A stretch of DNA of 64,000 bases from Eremomyces bilateralis CBS 781.70 (GCF_010015585.1 NW_022985073.1:490923-554922); one strand, 5' to 3'. Positions 43,213 through 55,764 are shown, counted from the first letter of the stretch. Made by a program: numbers and translations. The notes: generated from the sequence alone by a model not told the origin.

Positions 43213-45758
43213 CGCTCCCCCCTATCTCTTCCTCTTGTCCTTCCCCGGGAGCACGAGGGCCCGCCTACCGGGACGGGAAACGCCTGCGCAACGTAACATC
43301 AACCGGACATTGGCCGCGGGGTCGACAACAGACAAAAGCCCCAACTCGCGCGGGCGTGGAACCAGGGACGAACGAACGTCGCGCGCAAAACACTCCGAAA
43401 AATCGGGAGAGAGAGAACGCCACCCCGTTCATTCCCCCTTATACCCCCGAATCCTTTCTCTCTCTCTTGCTGTGGTGGACAGACACATTGGGGGATGGGG
43501 GAACCGAACCAAGGGAACATCCAGGGACACGGAGATGGAAATGGAATGGAACGGAATGGAATGGAATGAAACGGGAATGGAATTGGGATGCATTCACGAA
43601 GTTATGTTTCTGGGAAATTCACAACACCGCAACGCACTACTACGCAAATCGCGCACGTCACTATCGCATCCGTCATGTTGCGGATGTCGGTTGGTCGTCA
43701 TACCCGCTAAACCTCCTCCACCTCTCTCTCCCTCTCCCTCTCCTTCTCCTTCTCTCTCTCCCTCTCCCCCTCTATCTCAGAGTTCGCAAGAGTCTCGGCA
43801 CGAGTACGAGTACGAGTACATGTTGGCAGCGAAAATCATGGATGGGTTATTTCGATTGTTTTATTTCCCGTCTTCTGTTCGTTGGTGTTGGTGTTGGTGT
43901 CGTGGTCAGTGTCGTCAGTGTCGTCCTTGCCGTCGTGTCCTATTGTCATTGGTGTATCTTTACCTCCCCCATCCATCCATCCGACCAGTCGTCCAGCCAG
44001 CCGTCCAGCCGTCCAGCCATCACCCAGCGTCCCCCCGACCTCCCGACCTCATCCTCGAATGTCACCAAAAGTTCGACGCCGCTTCATCACCAACTTCACG
44101 GCACACGATCAGCAGCAACTTCACATCATCCGTTCCAGCCTCTGCTCCTCCCAACCAGCAGAACCGATCCACCAATCTTCCCATTGCTTAAAATCCCCCG
44201 AAAACGACAGAAAATCGCGATCCGTCAAGCAGCACATGTTCCTCTCTCCTCCCGCGCCATCCCGCTCGCCTTCCGAGTGTGTTTTCAATTTTCATTTGGG
44301 GACAGATAGGGGCGGTTCGCTAGCCTGTTCCGGGTTTTCGGACGTTTTCTCGTCGTTGTTCTTTGATGTCGCTGTTGACGTTCGCCATTCTGGTGTTGTT
44401 TTGCGAGGCACACACTGCCAGCGCTCGTCCGTAAAATGGTCGATGTTCTCATATTTTTCCTTTACGAGCAGAGCCAAAACGAAAGTCATGTCTCATTAGT
44501 CAATCAAATCAAATCAAATTCAATTTTCTATCAAACAGTTTCTTGAACGTGGGGTCTGCAACTTCGTATGTTTAGTGTTCTGACGCTACTACCGATGTCG
44601 CTGTGTCTACTTCTACTAATACTGCTACTCCTACTGCTGCGTCTGCCGTTGATGGTCCAGTAAGCCATCGATCATACGATCATGCGTGAGTAGGTCCCAC
44701 GTGCGTCCCCGGTATATCCGCCGTAATCCCACACAGCATAGCAAGAATTCCTATTCCTATAAAAACCCTCCCAACCCTCCTCCCATCATCTTGCATGTCC
44801 CCCCGTCCCCCCCACCCCAAAGCCCACTCTCCCCTTTGAATTCGACCGCATTCATCAGACCTAGACTTCGGTGGCGGTGTCGCACCATCAATTGCCTACC
44901 ATATCCGCGTGCCGTCCTGTTCGCGCTGGATGGGTTGTTGGCGGTGGTTGGTTCGCTATCGTCGATTGTGTGGGGATGAAGCGCAATGGTGAAGGACTTG
45001 CGGTGGGGTGATCGTTCGATGGTTGGGGTGGGTGCTGGGTTGGGAAGTGGTTGGAGGATGGATGAAGGGGTGTGGGAAGGGGAAGAGAGAGGGGTTTGGG
45101 AATTGCGTAGATGGAGAGTGTGGTGGAATCGAAAGGCGTTCTTGTTCGAGTGAGATATGTATTGTTCTAGTGAGATGTGTATTCAGATCCATGTGAGACG
45201 TTACACGAGATGTTCTCAAAGTCTCTGAAACGACTGATTCATTGATCCATTGATCCTACTGATTTCAATCCCACTCTTACAGACTCTCTACCCATATATA
45301 ATCTTTCCTCTCCCATGCTTATCCCACTTCTCTTCACGCCGGAGATTCTTCAGCCTCGATCCTCACCGGTCAAAGCAAGGGTGCATACTGATATCTACTC
45401 CGTGTTGATCCTAGCATCTGAGCCATCTTCTTGCAATCTATCTGCAATTGGACAAGATCCAGACCCGGTACTATCAGCTATCTTGGTCAAATCACTCGAT
45501 CAAGGACTGTGCTGCTTCAATCACTGAGAAGAGGACTCCATTGCAATCCTGTTGCGCCTGAGCACCTCTAAGCAAACCGCACGGGAAGCTACAAGATCAA
45601 TGTCATCTACACCATTACTTACTCATTCAATCCCATTGTGAATCTCCAATTCCCTATTCTCAACAATCTCAGTTCAATCTATCGATTGGTTGCATCGAGC
45701 GGATCAGTAGTGAGATTGGCGACCGCGCCCGTCTTAGCGCCGCCCGCCAGGTTAAAAT
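43213..45758. other. Intergenic, GSK3 3' side and cap-binding gene promoter
   Basis: This 2.5-kb spacer is rich in simple sequence: GGAAT-like repeats (43537-43586), CT-rich stretches (43719-43780) and CGAGTA units (43801-43819). Long stop-free plus-strand frames at 43157-44499 come from this biased composition and lack domains. No gene is supported. Confidence 0.5.
43537..43586. repeat. Imperfect GGAAT satellite-like repeat
   Basis: Repeated GGAAT units, broken by single changes, run for about 50 bases in the 3' flank of GSK3. Confidence 0.75.
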
Positions 45759-48700
45759 ATGGAGGGAATCTTAATTGATTTATCCGACAGCGGTGATACA
45801 CCCATGGAAGATGCCATGGACGCCGATATGAACAATGGAGAATGGGTAAGTTTCAATCACAATTCACTGTCATCTTGTTCGGGGTTGGATCAAGTTTCGT
45901 TGTCGTCAGTCGTCTGATACACAATATGCATTCTTGGCACCTTTCGTCCGCTGAAGCAGCTGCATGTTCCAAACCTCCCTAGAATTTCACCTTCCACCCT
46001 AAACACGAACTATTCACTCCAGCTCTCCCTCGCGTTTCGCAAACCTGCCATTTGGTTTTCATCGTCGTGCAACTCCCCTTTTCTCTCCTGCAACGGCTTG
46101 TTGTAATCCCTTCCCCGTATCAATCACACCCACAGTCTGTTTGTTGCTCGTGAGCTCATCCCGCAACAAAGCACGAAGTCCTCCCTAACGCAGACGCGCA
46201 GACACGTCTGACCGGCCTTCTTGCACCTCCATCATCGTTCGGCGCCGCCAAACTACTCCCCAATTCATTCAAGGCAGCGAAACTTTCTCTCGGCCCCCGC
46301 TGGGATTCTCTAGTCTCCCACCAGCAGCCTCTACTCTCATACGAGGACCCAACACCAGTTGACGAGCTCGCCAGTCGGATCGCGAATATGGACGTTGAGA
46401 GGAGACATCATAATGGAGGTGGTAGGGAGAGGCATCATGGTGGAGGCGGAGACAGACATCATGGCGGTGGGGAGAGGCATCATGGCGGAGGCGGGAGGTT
46501 CCATGGGAGGGGAAGGAAACGAAATTTCCGAGAGCGAGGTATGTCGGTTCCTATTGCTAGTGACAGATGGATTGGGTGGGATGATACGCTGCTTGACGAT
46601 CGAGAACCAAAGCCCTCTCCGGGCATGTTATTTATGAACCATCTGGCGGGTTTCATCTGCGAGATGAGAATTGGCTGACGCGACACCAGGTGATGACGAC
46701 GGGGATCACGATCGTCGACCACGTTTCAAGCCCCGCTACGAAGAACCGGCCGCATCACGTCTTCGCCGACTGATTCTCGCCATCGCGGAACAACCGAGAG
46801 ATGGCGCGGCGAACGAGGCCCAATATATCGCCAAATTGTTGAACGAGAACTTTGAAGATGATCTGACGAGGAAGACCTTCTTTGATTTGGTGCTTCAAGC
46901 GTGAGTGGCATTGACTCTTGCGAGTGGCACAACGTGGCGCAAGTCACGGCAAGCTAACGAGATGATAGTGTTTCGGAGCAGCCGTTGAAGATTCCATATG
47001 TTGCTGCCGTCATTCTCCATGCCAATGAAACGAACGCGGAGATCGGGAAAGAGGCCCTGGAGAGAGCGAGAGTTCGAGCGCAGTTCGCATTGGACAGCGG
47101 CGATTGGCGTGGATTCAAGCTCGTCTTGCGATTCTTCGCCTGTCTTCAGCCGATGCTGGCTGACGACGGCGTGTTTCCATTGCTTGACGAAGTCTTCAAT
47201 CGCGCCGTTGATTTGCAGACAGCGTCTCAGGAGGACGTGAGTAGATCCTGCGGTCAGCCATAGGACATGCTAATATTTGAATATAGGCTGTTGGTTTGGA
47301 CTTGGTCAAGATCATCTTGTTGACTCTTCCCTATCTTCTTGCGAATTCGCCGACCACATGGGCTGAGAAGGCGGCTGAGCTTCTCGAGAAGACGGACATC
47401 GTCGCATCAGCACCTCATCCACTCGAACCACTTGTGGAATCTTATCTTGGCGATGAAGATCAGAAGCCTTTTGGGTTCCGCAGCTTTATTGGACTACTCC
47501 AAAAGCAGCTGGCCAAGGAATCCGAAAATGGCTGGGAACTCACATGTCTTTCCCGTCCCTACACCGACTACAAGAAACAGGCCAGCGAGGAGGCTACAGC
47601 GGAGATCCCAAAACATGCCCTCCCAGAAATCACCGTTCCCTCCCCCGTCAACCCCGGCCGGAGGCCCGTCTTCCCGGAGACCTATTTCTCCATGTACGCC
47701 GACACCGAGATCGAAACCGTGCCGCGGACCGACGACATCGCTGCCTCACTGATCCGCGACGCTACCGTCGACACGATCAACCTCCTCGACTTCAACCGCG
47801 TCACCACGGCGCGCTTCCTCATGGAAATCGACTGCTTCTGGGCCGCGGGCACTTTCGCCAAGCGCGGAACGGCGTTCGATAAGTTGAAGAACGACGAGGG
47901 CAGGACGATGTGGAAGTCCGAGGATATGGCGGTGGATGCGATCTTCAGCCAGCTGTTCGCCCTGCCGATCCCGGAGCACAAGCTGGTGTATTATCATGCC
48001 GTGGTGACGGAGTGTTGCAAGATCGCGCCGGCGGCCGTGGCGCCTAGCTTAGGAAGGGCCATCCGGTTCTTGTTCCGGAATATCGATTCGATGGATATGG
48101 AGCTAGAGTATCGGTTCATGGATTGGTTTGCGCACCATCTGAGTAACTTTGATTTTCGATGGAAGTGGGCAGAATGGTAAGACCACCACAAAACGAAGTG
48201 CAGTTCAAGATCTAACTATTATTTAGGATTGAGGATATCAGCCGCCCTGATCTGCATCCGAAGAAGGCATTCCTAGCCGGCATCTTAGATAAGGAGATCC
48301 GGTTGAGCTTTGCGAAGCGCGTTCGTGGAACGCTGCCGAAAGAGTATCATGTTCTTGTGCCGGAGGGCAAGGATAAGGATACTCCAGATTTCAAGTATAG
48401 TTCTGATGGTATGTTCCTCCCCTTGTTCTTGTACGTGCACCACTCACGTCAACAGATGTCCCATTCGCACCGGAAGCCCGTCAGATTCTAGATTTGTTGA
48501 AGAAAAAAGCCCCAGACTCCGACATCCAACCCATCATCGACAACATCCACGCGCAAGCCTCCGAAGCCGCCCTCTCGGACCCCCTTGTCGCTTCCACCGA
48601 CGCATACATGACCGCCGTCCTGGTGATCGGCTCCAAATCCCTCTCGCATCTCATCTCCGGCATCGAGCGCTGCCGCGAACGTCTCGTCTCCGTCGGCCCG

Positions 48701-49477
48701 GCCTCCGAGGCCGCCCGCCGCCAAATTATCTCCTCCGTCGTCGACTACTGGCGCTTCCGTCCCGGCACTGCCGTCGGCGTCGTCGACAAACTACTCAACT
48801 ACACCATCCTGCTGCCGGAAAGCGTGGTGCTCTGGGCGCTCGGGCCCGAACGCCTCGGAAAAGGCGAGCCGCTGGCCGATGCTTGGCTATACGAGATGGT
48901 CTCCGGCACTCTCGGCAAAGTCGCGACACGCGTCCGCCAGATCCGCGACGCATTGGTCAACGCCCGCGTCGCTGGCGGCATGCCCGACGAGCAGATCACC
49001 AAGCTAGAGGAGCTCCTCACGCAAGAGCGCGGGGCGATGCGAGCGCTGTTCGGCGAGGTGGACGACTCGGTCGGCGGCGTGGCGCGCGGGGTGTCGGAAG
49101 GGATGCTCGAGAACGAAGCGGACGACGCGATAACGAGGATCCTACGGGCGTGGGGGGCGCGGTGGGCGCGGGTGTTCCGGCGGCGGGCGGCGGTGGAGGA
49201 GACGTGGGTGGCGGACGAGGCGATCAAGGCGGCGATCGAAGCGCGGAAGATGTTAGAGGGGGCGGAGCGGCGGCGGGCGGAGGAGGTGGCAGCGGAGGAG
49301 GAGCGGGAGGAGGAGGAGCGGGTGAAAAGAGAGGAGGAGGAGAGTAGGAAGCGGGAGGAGGAGGAGGAGAGGGTGAAGCGGGTGAAGATGGATGAGGGGA
49401 AGGTGGAGGGGGGGGAAGAGGTGAAAGTTGATATGCTGGATGTGGCACCGGATGCGGATATGGTGGATGGGAGTTAG
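45759..49477 (+). CDS. CBC1: Nuclear cap-binding complex large subunit (CBP80)
   Basis: This is the large subunit of the nuclear cap-binding complex, which with CBC2 binds the m7G cap of new transcripts and helps splicing and export. Exons: 45759-45845 (tentative), 46202-46538, 46690-46900, 46969-47236, 47287-48176, 48227-48408 and 48456-49477; all phases fit (998 residues). The MIF4G-like first domain begins RLRRLILAIAEQPRDGAANE and runs through NFEDDLTRKTFFDLVLQA, EQPLKIPYVAAVILHANE, LVLRFFACLQPMLADDGVF and DLVKIILLTLPYLLAN. Later domains include RFLMEIDCFWAAGTFAKRG, RFMDWFAHHLSNFDFRWKW and RPDLHPKKAFLAGILDKEIR. The C-terminus is a charged Glu/Arg helix (49240-49400). Translation might instead start at MDVERRHHN (46388), just before a His/Gly repeat, giving 907 residues and a more typical length. 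Confidence 0.9.
46395..46500 (+). repeat. His/Gly-coding imperfect tandem repeat in CBC1
   Basis: AGGCATCATGG-type units separated by GGAGGC runs recur four to five times and encode R-H-H-G-G-G. The spacing keeps the frame. Confidence 0.75.
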
Positions 49478-50227
49478 TTCGGGGGTTATTATCCTTTTTT
49501 TCCCGTGGGTATCAATCTCCTATGGTCATAGGGGATTGGGACTTGCCAGTCAAATTGCTGGTCATCTATCCAAGGGAGAAGGGTGCGAAATGGTCATCTT
49601 CGCCGTGGAGTTGGTGGTCATCAGTCATATGCTTTACAATAGGATGGAGCTACTTAAAAAGTCACATGGATCATACCTTATATCATGAACCACCTGTGTC
49701 ACAAGCCATGCTATGACTACTATAACATCTGACTCTATTTCAGGTTGATCTGAATAATATCTGTCTGCGTGGAGAGATAACGCCGTTCAACTTCCGGTAC
49801 AACGAAACATTCCTTCCTTGGCAGCCTTCATACCAGCCGCATTCATAGTATTCAACACCAGAGCCTCCTCTTCAACTCAGCACCTATCTTTACTCAATTC
49901 TATATCATGTAAATGCAACACCAATGACTCATTTGTTTCCTTAAGATCGCTACTTCGTGTTGAATGTGCCGTCGTCATTCAGAACATCTACCTTCTCTCA
50001 TGCTGTTACCTATCTAACGCGTCAACTTCAGGCAGAGCAACAGCAACTCTTCAGTGTTAATCCATGGAAGCAAACCAGTGCTTTTTAAGATCTCAATCCT
50101 CTCTGATACGTGTTTCTCTTACTACTATATGACTGACTCAGGTGGTTATCACGCATGATTGTGTGACAACGCTGCATCCTTTGTCCTCATCATTCCTCTT
50201 TACTCAACCTCACATTCACAACCCACC
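49478..50227. other. Intergenic, no gene seen
   Basis: This is the CBC1 3' flank and the leader of the next gene. A frame at 49818-50060 has no supporting motif. Confidence 0.5.
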
Positions 50228-51849
50228 ATGGCTTCAGGAGTGTTCAACTGTCCCATGTGTGACTACACCTCCCCACTGGAAGAAGAAATCCTCTATCATT
50301 TTGAAGAGCAACACACCGATGACTCTCCCTTCGTGGCGCGAGGCGCCTCTCCTACCAAAGACTCAAGCATTCCAGCCACATCCCAGAGCAAGAGCGCAGA
50401 AAAGGATGAATCTCCCTCGCCCAGCAACGGTACCGGGAACCGCCGCAAGCGCAGCCATGACTCCCTGCAAGATGACGCGGAGTTCAACTACGTCAAATGC
50501 GAGGTGGAAGACTGCGGGGAGATCGTGTTGCTCAGCGACCTGGCGGAGCACATGGAGATGCATGACGCGGAGGAGATGTCGCTCGCGCTGGACGAGGCAG
50601 ACAGCGCGACGGCACGTGAGCAAGATGAGCAAGACGGAGAAGGGCCCAGCGGTGCTGGTGAAGATGACGCGACCGGGCGGTTCGATACAAATATCGCGGA
50701 CGGCCTGCGACGCAGCGCGCGGAACAGCAAGAAGCAACCATCTCCGGCGAAAAGGACCGGATTGACGCGCAGCTTGTTCGATTCCATCGCGCCGCGGACC
50801 GCGGAATCGAAAGGGAAAGATAAGGGGAAGAAAGTCGCGATGGCGCGGAAGAAGGCGAAGAAAGGGCGGGAAGGCCTGGGCCCGTATGCATGGGAGGATG
50901 AAATGCCTGCGACGATGTTGCAGGAGATGAAGCAGCCGATTTCCATCTGCAGGAAGAATATCCTCCGATCCGATGGGAAGGGGATGCTCACGTTGACGTG
51001 GTATAAGAACGAGACGCCGGACCTGATCCCCGAGCTGGCACGGCTATCGGAGACGGATCGGAACATTCGGAAGGCGTGGTACTGCGACGATGCGGTGCAT
51101 CATGTCGGCAAGACGACGACGCGTGACACGGGGTTCTGTGGGTATAAGAATATCCAGGTGATGCTGTCGTACATCCAAAACGCAAGATCTAAGGGTTACA
51201 AGGAGTTGAGGCGGCGCGGGTTCGACATGACCCCTGGGATTTTAGATCTACAGGACATGATCGAAGAGGCGTGGGATAAGGGGTTCTGCTCGTTTGGGCG
51301 AAAGGAAACCGGAGGCGTTAAGGGCACGCGGAAGTGGATTGGCACGAGCGAAGTGAGTTGCTATATCAAGAATTCTCACGCATGTACTAACCGAATCTCC
51401 AGCTCGCCGCGGTTCTCACCCTCCTCAACGTCGACTTCACCCCCGAATCCTTCCAAGATGACCTCTCCACGGATCACCAAGCGTATGAGGCCCTCCTCTC
51501 CTACGTGTCCACCTACTTCCGCCGCGGCGTCCGCCCCAACTGCACCGCGAAAGTCCACCAGACGTCGCTCCCGCCGCTCTTCCTGCAGCAGCCGGGCCAC
51601 TCGCTCACAATCGTGGGGTACGAGATCCGGAAGAACGGGGCGGTGAACCTGGTGGTGTACAACAACATGTTCCGGCCGCCGCCGGCGCTCAATGTCCATA
51701 ATATCAGCAAGATCAAGCCGAAGGCGACGGTGGAGTGCATGAAGGGGTTTCGGAGGAATGAGGAGCGGTTGCGGAATCATAATGCGTTTGAGGTGGTGGC
51801 GTTGGTTCCGGAGGAGTGGTGTTTGGAGGATTGTGAGGGGTGCCGGTGA
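50228..51849 (+). CDS. ZUFSP/peptidase C78-family protein with N-terminal zinc finger
   Basis: This is a homologue of the ZUFSP/ZUP1 and Mug105 group of papain-fold (C78) ubiquitin/UFM1-type peptidases. Two exons (50228-51352, 51403-51849) give 523 residues. A C2H2-like finger opens the protein (FNCPMCDYTSPLEEEILYH), and a second Cys/His pattern follows (KCEVEDCGEIVLLSDLAEH). A basic region (AMARKKAKKGREG) leads to the catalytic domain: KAWYCDDAVHHVGKTTTRD, then GFCGYKNIQVMLSYI with the expected Cys 304, KGTRKWIGTSELAAVLTLLN, LPPLFLQQPGHSLTIVGYE with His 441, and VNLVVYNNMF. In active family members an Asp follows the His about 21 residues on; here that place is Asn 462. The usual Trp-Gly before the Cys is also changed. 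Activity is therefore doubtful, while binding of ubiquitin chains may remain. Confidence 0.85.
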
Positions 51850-52190
51850 TATGGCAGTCCAGTGAGCATGACGATTGAATGGAGCGAAGTCGTCCCATTA
51901 CTAGACAAAGGGTGGGCTTCTCGGTTACGCGGAGGGGGAAAAGGGACCGTTAGGCTGCTAAATGAGGACATGGCATTATGGTAGTAGCGGAGTTGTAGAC
52001 CTGATACAGGTCATGGTCGGAACGCTTAGTAGCCTTTGATACCAATGGCGAGGCTATGCTGGAGCAGCTTTATTGCTAGCATTTCAAAAAAATTATACAG
52101 CAAATTGTCTCCATGTCCTTGACCAGTCTGAAAGATGAGAATGCCTCATAACAACTGACCCTTGCCTAGATACCTGAAACCATTCTCAGT
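51850..52190. other. Short convergent intergenic region
   Basis: These are the 3' flanks of two convergent genes; it is A+T-rich near 52080 and nothing else is seen. Confidence 0.5.
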
Positions 52191-53382
52191 CTAATCAGTC
52201 ACAAACCCCGAATCCTGCTTAAGATATGTCGACACATCCACGAACGGCCCGAACTCCTTCGTTACCGCCTTGATATCCGCACCGTACCCCTCCTCCTCAA
52301 ACCACTTAAACATCTCCCCAAACTCCGGCATCACCCACATGATCCCCTTCGCTAGGAACCCAAACGTCGTCGGCAACTCATACCCCACCGTATGCCGAAA
52401 CACATTCTCCAAGTCCTCATAATTCATCTCCTCCCCCGCTACCGACACCGCCCTCCCATCCCACTTCCCCTCCCTCCCCTCCTTCTCAAACCCCACGAAT
52501 GCTTCCGCCGACACCCTCCCCAAGTCTCGCACGCTCACCAACTGCAGATTCCGCGTCGGCGTCATCGCCTCCCTCCACGCCGTCGAAAACACCTTTCCCA
52601 TCATCCCCGGCACCAAATTCTCCATGAACGCCACCGGCCGCACGATCGTCCACGCCATCCCGTGCTCCGCCGCCGTGCGCTTCAGATGTGCCTCGATGTG
52701 GTGCTTCGAGCGGAAGTGCGGGATTTTGGTCGGGTTCTCGTCCGAGCGGGCCGCGCCGCCGCGGTCCACGGAGGCGTAGATGAGATGCTGCACGCCGTGG
52801 GTGGCGGCGGCGGCGGTGAGGGCGGTGCCATGCTGTTCTTCGCGGTCGGCGCCGCTTGGGCCGAAGGGGGTTTGGAGGGAGAAGACGCCCCAGATGGGGC
52901 CCGGGGCGGTGGTGAAGATGGAGGGGCAGTCAGAGAAGTCGCCCGGGTGGAGGGAGATGCGATCGGAGAGGGCGAGGAGGGATTGGGCGGCGGGGGAGGA
53001 GGGGGTGCGGGTGAGGCAGAGGATATGGAAGGGGGAGGTGGGGAAGGAGGGGTGGGCGAGGAGGGCGCGGACGAGGGCGCCTGGGGTAGTTAGTGGGGTG
53101 GTAATTGGGCTGAGCGATGTAGGGGGGAAGGAGAGCAGTGGTTCAGTGAGTCAAATCCGCATCTAAGAGACAAATGACTGCGCTAGCTTAATAGGGCGAC
53201 TAAATTAAGATGAATAGATTTGACTGAGGATGACTGGTTCCAGAATGAAAGACTGCATGAAAACTTTCGAACAGGAATAACATGACAACAGGCAAAGAGA
53301 TATTCAGACTTGTATACGAAAAAGACTTACCGCCTTGCTTCCCCGTAGCGCCCGTAACCAAAAGATACTTCTTCTCAACCAT
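52191..53382 (-). CDS. NmrA-like NAD(P)-binding protein
   Basis: This is a Rossmann-fold protein of the NmrA/HSCARG group (atypical short-chain dehydrogenases), which sense or use NAD(P) and in some cases regulate nitrogen metabolism. Two exons (53382-53331, 53080-52191) give 313 residues. The N-terminal dinucleotide motif is split by the intron: LLVTGATGKQG then GALVRALLAHP. Further motifs: HILCLTRTPSSPAAQ (NADP-side basic residue), HPGDFSDCPSIF, GVFSLQTPFGPSGADREEQHG, HLIYASVDRGG, IEAHLKRTAAEHGMAWTIVRPVAFMENL and NLQLVSVRDLGRVSAEAF. The canonical YxxxK catalytic pair is absent (HFRSKHHIE in that place), as usual for NmrA-type members. The intron is 250 bp, several times longer than most in the window. 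The specific ligand or partner is unknown. Confidence 0.88.
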
Positions 53383-54382
53383 GTCTGGTATCGCTGGATT
53401 AGGAACCAGTTAATGTCGTGATCAACCAATGAGCGTTCCACTTCTAGCTGCCAGTAACTGCAGATCTGTGCAACACACTTGATAAGGTAGTAAGTTTGTT
53501 GTCACCTATAGAATATGATAGTATTTCTAGTTAATTTAAAGGATTGAAAAAGTAATGAAGCTGGATCAGGTATCGTATGAGAAGGAGGATTGTTACTCCG
53601 ATGAGATGATATCATTCAGCCCCCCGGTCCCTGAATCCTCCTCCAGATCTCCCATGTCTGTCTTACGATCACGAGGATCAGAGGATTTGTATGGACATCA
53701 GCTCATGAGAATGATAGTTAGCATTCATATTAGAGTAGACCGCGTAAGTAGAGAGCATTTAATTCCCACATTTTCCGGGTCCCGTGTCTTGGACTTTGAG
53801 CATCTTCTCGTCCATTCTTGTGATACATGTTCAGCGCCGTCCCTGCCTCTAGACATCGGCCTGCATCGTGTGAATGCTGTTGCTGGTAATAGCCTCTTCG
53901 CCTTCGTACATTTGCATGCTTATTGACATGGTATTCATGCTCCGCTCGTCGGTGTAATCCCCCTCACGGGCCACTTTACTTCGCCTAGTCATGCTGGCAC
54001 CCGAGGCGTCTAATTCTCCACCGCCTGCAGGACCGCGAAATCCCCAGCATCATCCCCAGCGTTGTCATCTTGAAATTCATCATCTCCATGAACTTCGTAG
54101 TATTCACGAGGCTATCGAACGGCATCGGCAGCTTGGAGATGGTCTTGAAGTGGATCGTCGGATCGATGCTCGTCTGCTGTCGACAGCGCCGAATATTGCC
54201 ATCTCGATGTGGGATAAGGCCACCGAGAACAATTGGTTATGTCTTGGCTGGTGATTAGGGAGTAGCCAGATCCAGGAAGTAATCGTCTCTGAGGGATCTT
54301 CTGTGTAGACGTCCATCCTTCCATGGAGTCAAACCTCCTCATCTCAGATGATTGAAAAGATAACCCATGACTCAACCCATGG
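53383..54382. other. Intergenic, no gene supported
   Basis: The first half is A+T-rich. Minus-strand frames near 54080-54316 contain a helix-like stretch (SHIEMAIFGAVDSRRAS) that continues in a different frame as TISKLPMPFDSLVNTTKFME. This could be a decayed gene, but there is no clear start or splice site. Confidence 0.4.
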
Positions 54383-55090
54383 CTAAAACCCCGATGAATC
54401 CTCCTCTTCTAATATCGTCTGCGACATCAAGTCCCGTTTCCGATCCAGCGTTCCCCCGACCGGAAACTCAAACCTTCCCGGACTCAAAGGGCTTAGCGGG
54501 CTTGGTGGAAGACGTGACCGCTCGAACTCATCCACCCATGGCGACTTGGATTTCCGTCGCTGTTTTCGACCCTCGCGGTACTCTGAAATAGAGCGTTGTG
54601 CGGGTGTCTCAATGGCGACGGCTGTCTCAGGATTCAGGTCTAGAACCAGAACGGCGCCGCGGTAGAGGGAGAATGCGGTTGTTGCGGCAAGGGCGCCGAT
54701 AAGGACGGCGAAGCTGAAGAAGATGTAGAGGTCCTGGAGTTGGTTTAGTAATATTACAAGGTGTTAGTCCAGTGGATTGAGGTTGCTTGAGAAATCAATC
54801 TCGGAGTTCTCATACATGCACACAAGGAACAATACGATCAGGCGACGAACAATACGAACGGTCGACATTCATGATCAGAGGATTTAACGAATGAAATCAA
54901 TGATAGAACTAACCTCGAGTTTTCCTAGAAGTACGAATGGATATAGGACTGTACGGTATGCAAATTGGCCAACATAAATGCCCGGGAGGATGATCGTATA
55001 GATAATGGACCAGGCAAGACGGAGGAGAGTGAGGACGAGACCCAGGAGAAGTTGACCCAGTTTCACGAAAGGGAAAGTTACGACGGACAT
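54383..55090 (-). CDS. Small two-exon membrane protein, conserved fungal type
   Basis: Exon 1 (55090-54914) and exon 2 (54733-54383) join in phase 0 to 175 residues. The start is set at MSVVTFPFVKLGQ, with in-frame ATGs up to 45 bases further upstream also possible. Two hydrophobic parts are seen: LLLGLVLTLLRLAWSIIYTIILP with a second half VGQFAYRTVLYPFVLLG, and DLYIFFSFAVLIGALAATTAF. Between and after them come LYRGAVLVLDLNPE and a basic, Ser/Pro-rich cytosolic tail (YREGRKQRRKSKSPWVDEF, RLPPSPLSPLSPG) with possible proline-directed phosphorylation sites. I do not know its function. The pattern resembles small ER or nuclear-envelope proteins of filamentous fungi. The intron (54913-54734) has a GTTAGT donor and is 180 bp long. 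Confidence 0.7.
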
Positions 55091-55764
55091 AAACCGGAAA
55101 TCCATTGCATAGAGAATCATGTATGGTGATCCCACACAGATTTGACTTCCTCAAGATAACAGGGTGCAGTTAGATCTGTCATGGATTGAGGAGGTTGAGC
55201 ATCGGATTGAGCAAGCTGCAGCCGTCCAAGCCATTCAATAAATGATAAGGCATTCACACCGCTAAGGGCGGTAAGACGATGAAAGATGTCCGTGACTGGG
55301 CCGGATTGGAGGACAAGGAAAGGGTTGGGATATGGGAGGCCGGAAATCACTGGTATTTGTCGTTGTCGAAAGCTCGTCGGATCCTAGAAAACGCGTGCAT
55401 TGATTGATGCATAGAAGAGGAAGGGGAGAAGAGGGACAGCTAGGAGCGATCGATGCCTATTCTAGATACTAATATTACAGTGATACTATGTATGGTAACC
55501 TGTATGTACAGTGATACTTCTATCGGGGCCTGGCATCCCCGTAGAATTCGTAGCCTGGAATTCATAGAAAGCTCCGGAACACCATGAAGACCGCCGTCGT
55601 TGTTCAACCCACGCGGGATATATAATCTTATTTCTCCCTCACTCACGCTCTCACGCTCTCACGCTCTCAACATGTCGACACCTTGATAGACATGCAGCAC
55701 GAGCGTCTCAATCCACCGATCATCTCTCCGTGATCGCTAAACCCAATTGCCCCCCACGCGCAAG
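55091..55764. other. Divergent spacer, promoters of the membrane-protein and SNF1-beta genes
   Basis: These 674 bp lie between two divergent starts. There is a short CTCACGCT repeat at about 55640-55668. No gene is seen. Confidence 0.5.

Noticed and set aside
43157-44499. Several stop-free plus-strand frames after GSK3
   Set aside because: They arise from CT-rich and GGAAT simple sequence; no motif, and GSK3 already ends at 43212.
54080-54316. Minus-strand pieces SHIEMAIFGAVDSRRAS and TISKLPMPFDSLVNTTKF
   Set aside because: They are in different frames with no splice signal between them and no start; kept only as a possible decayed gene.
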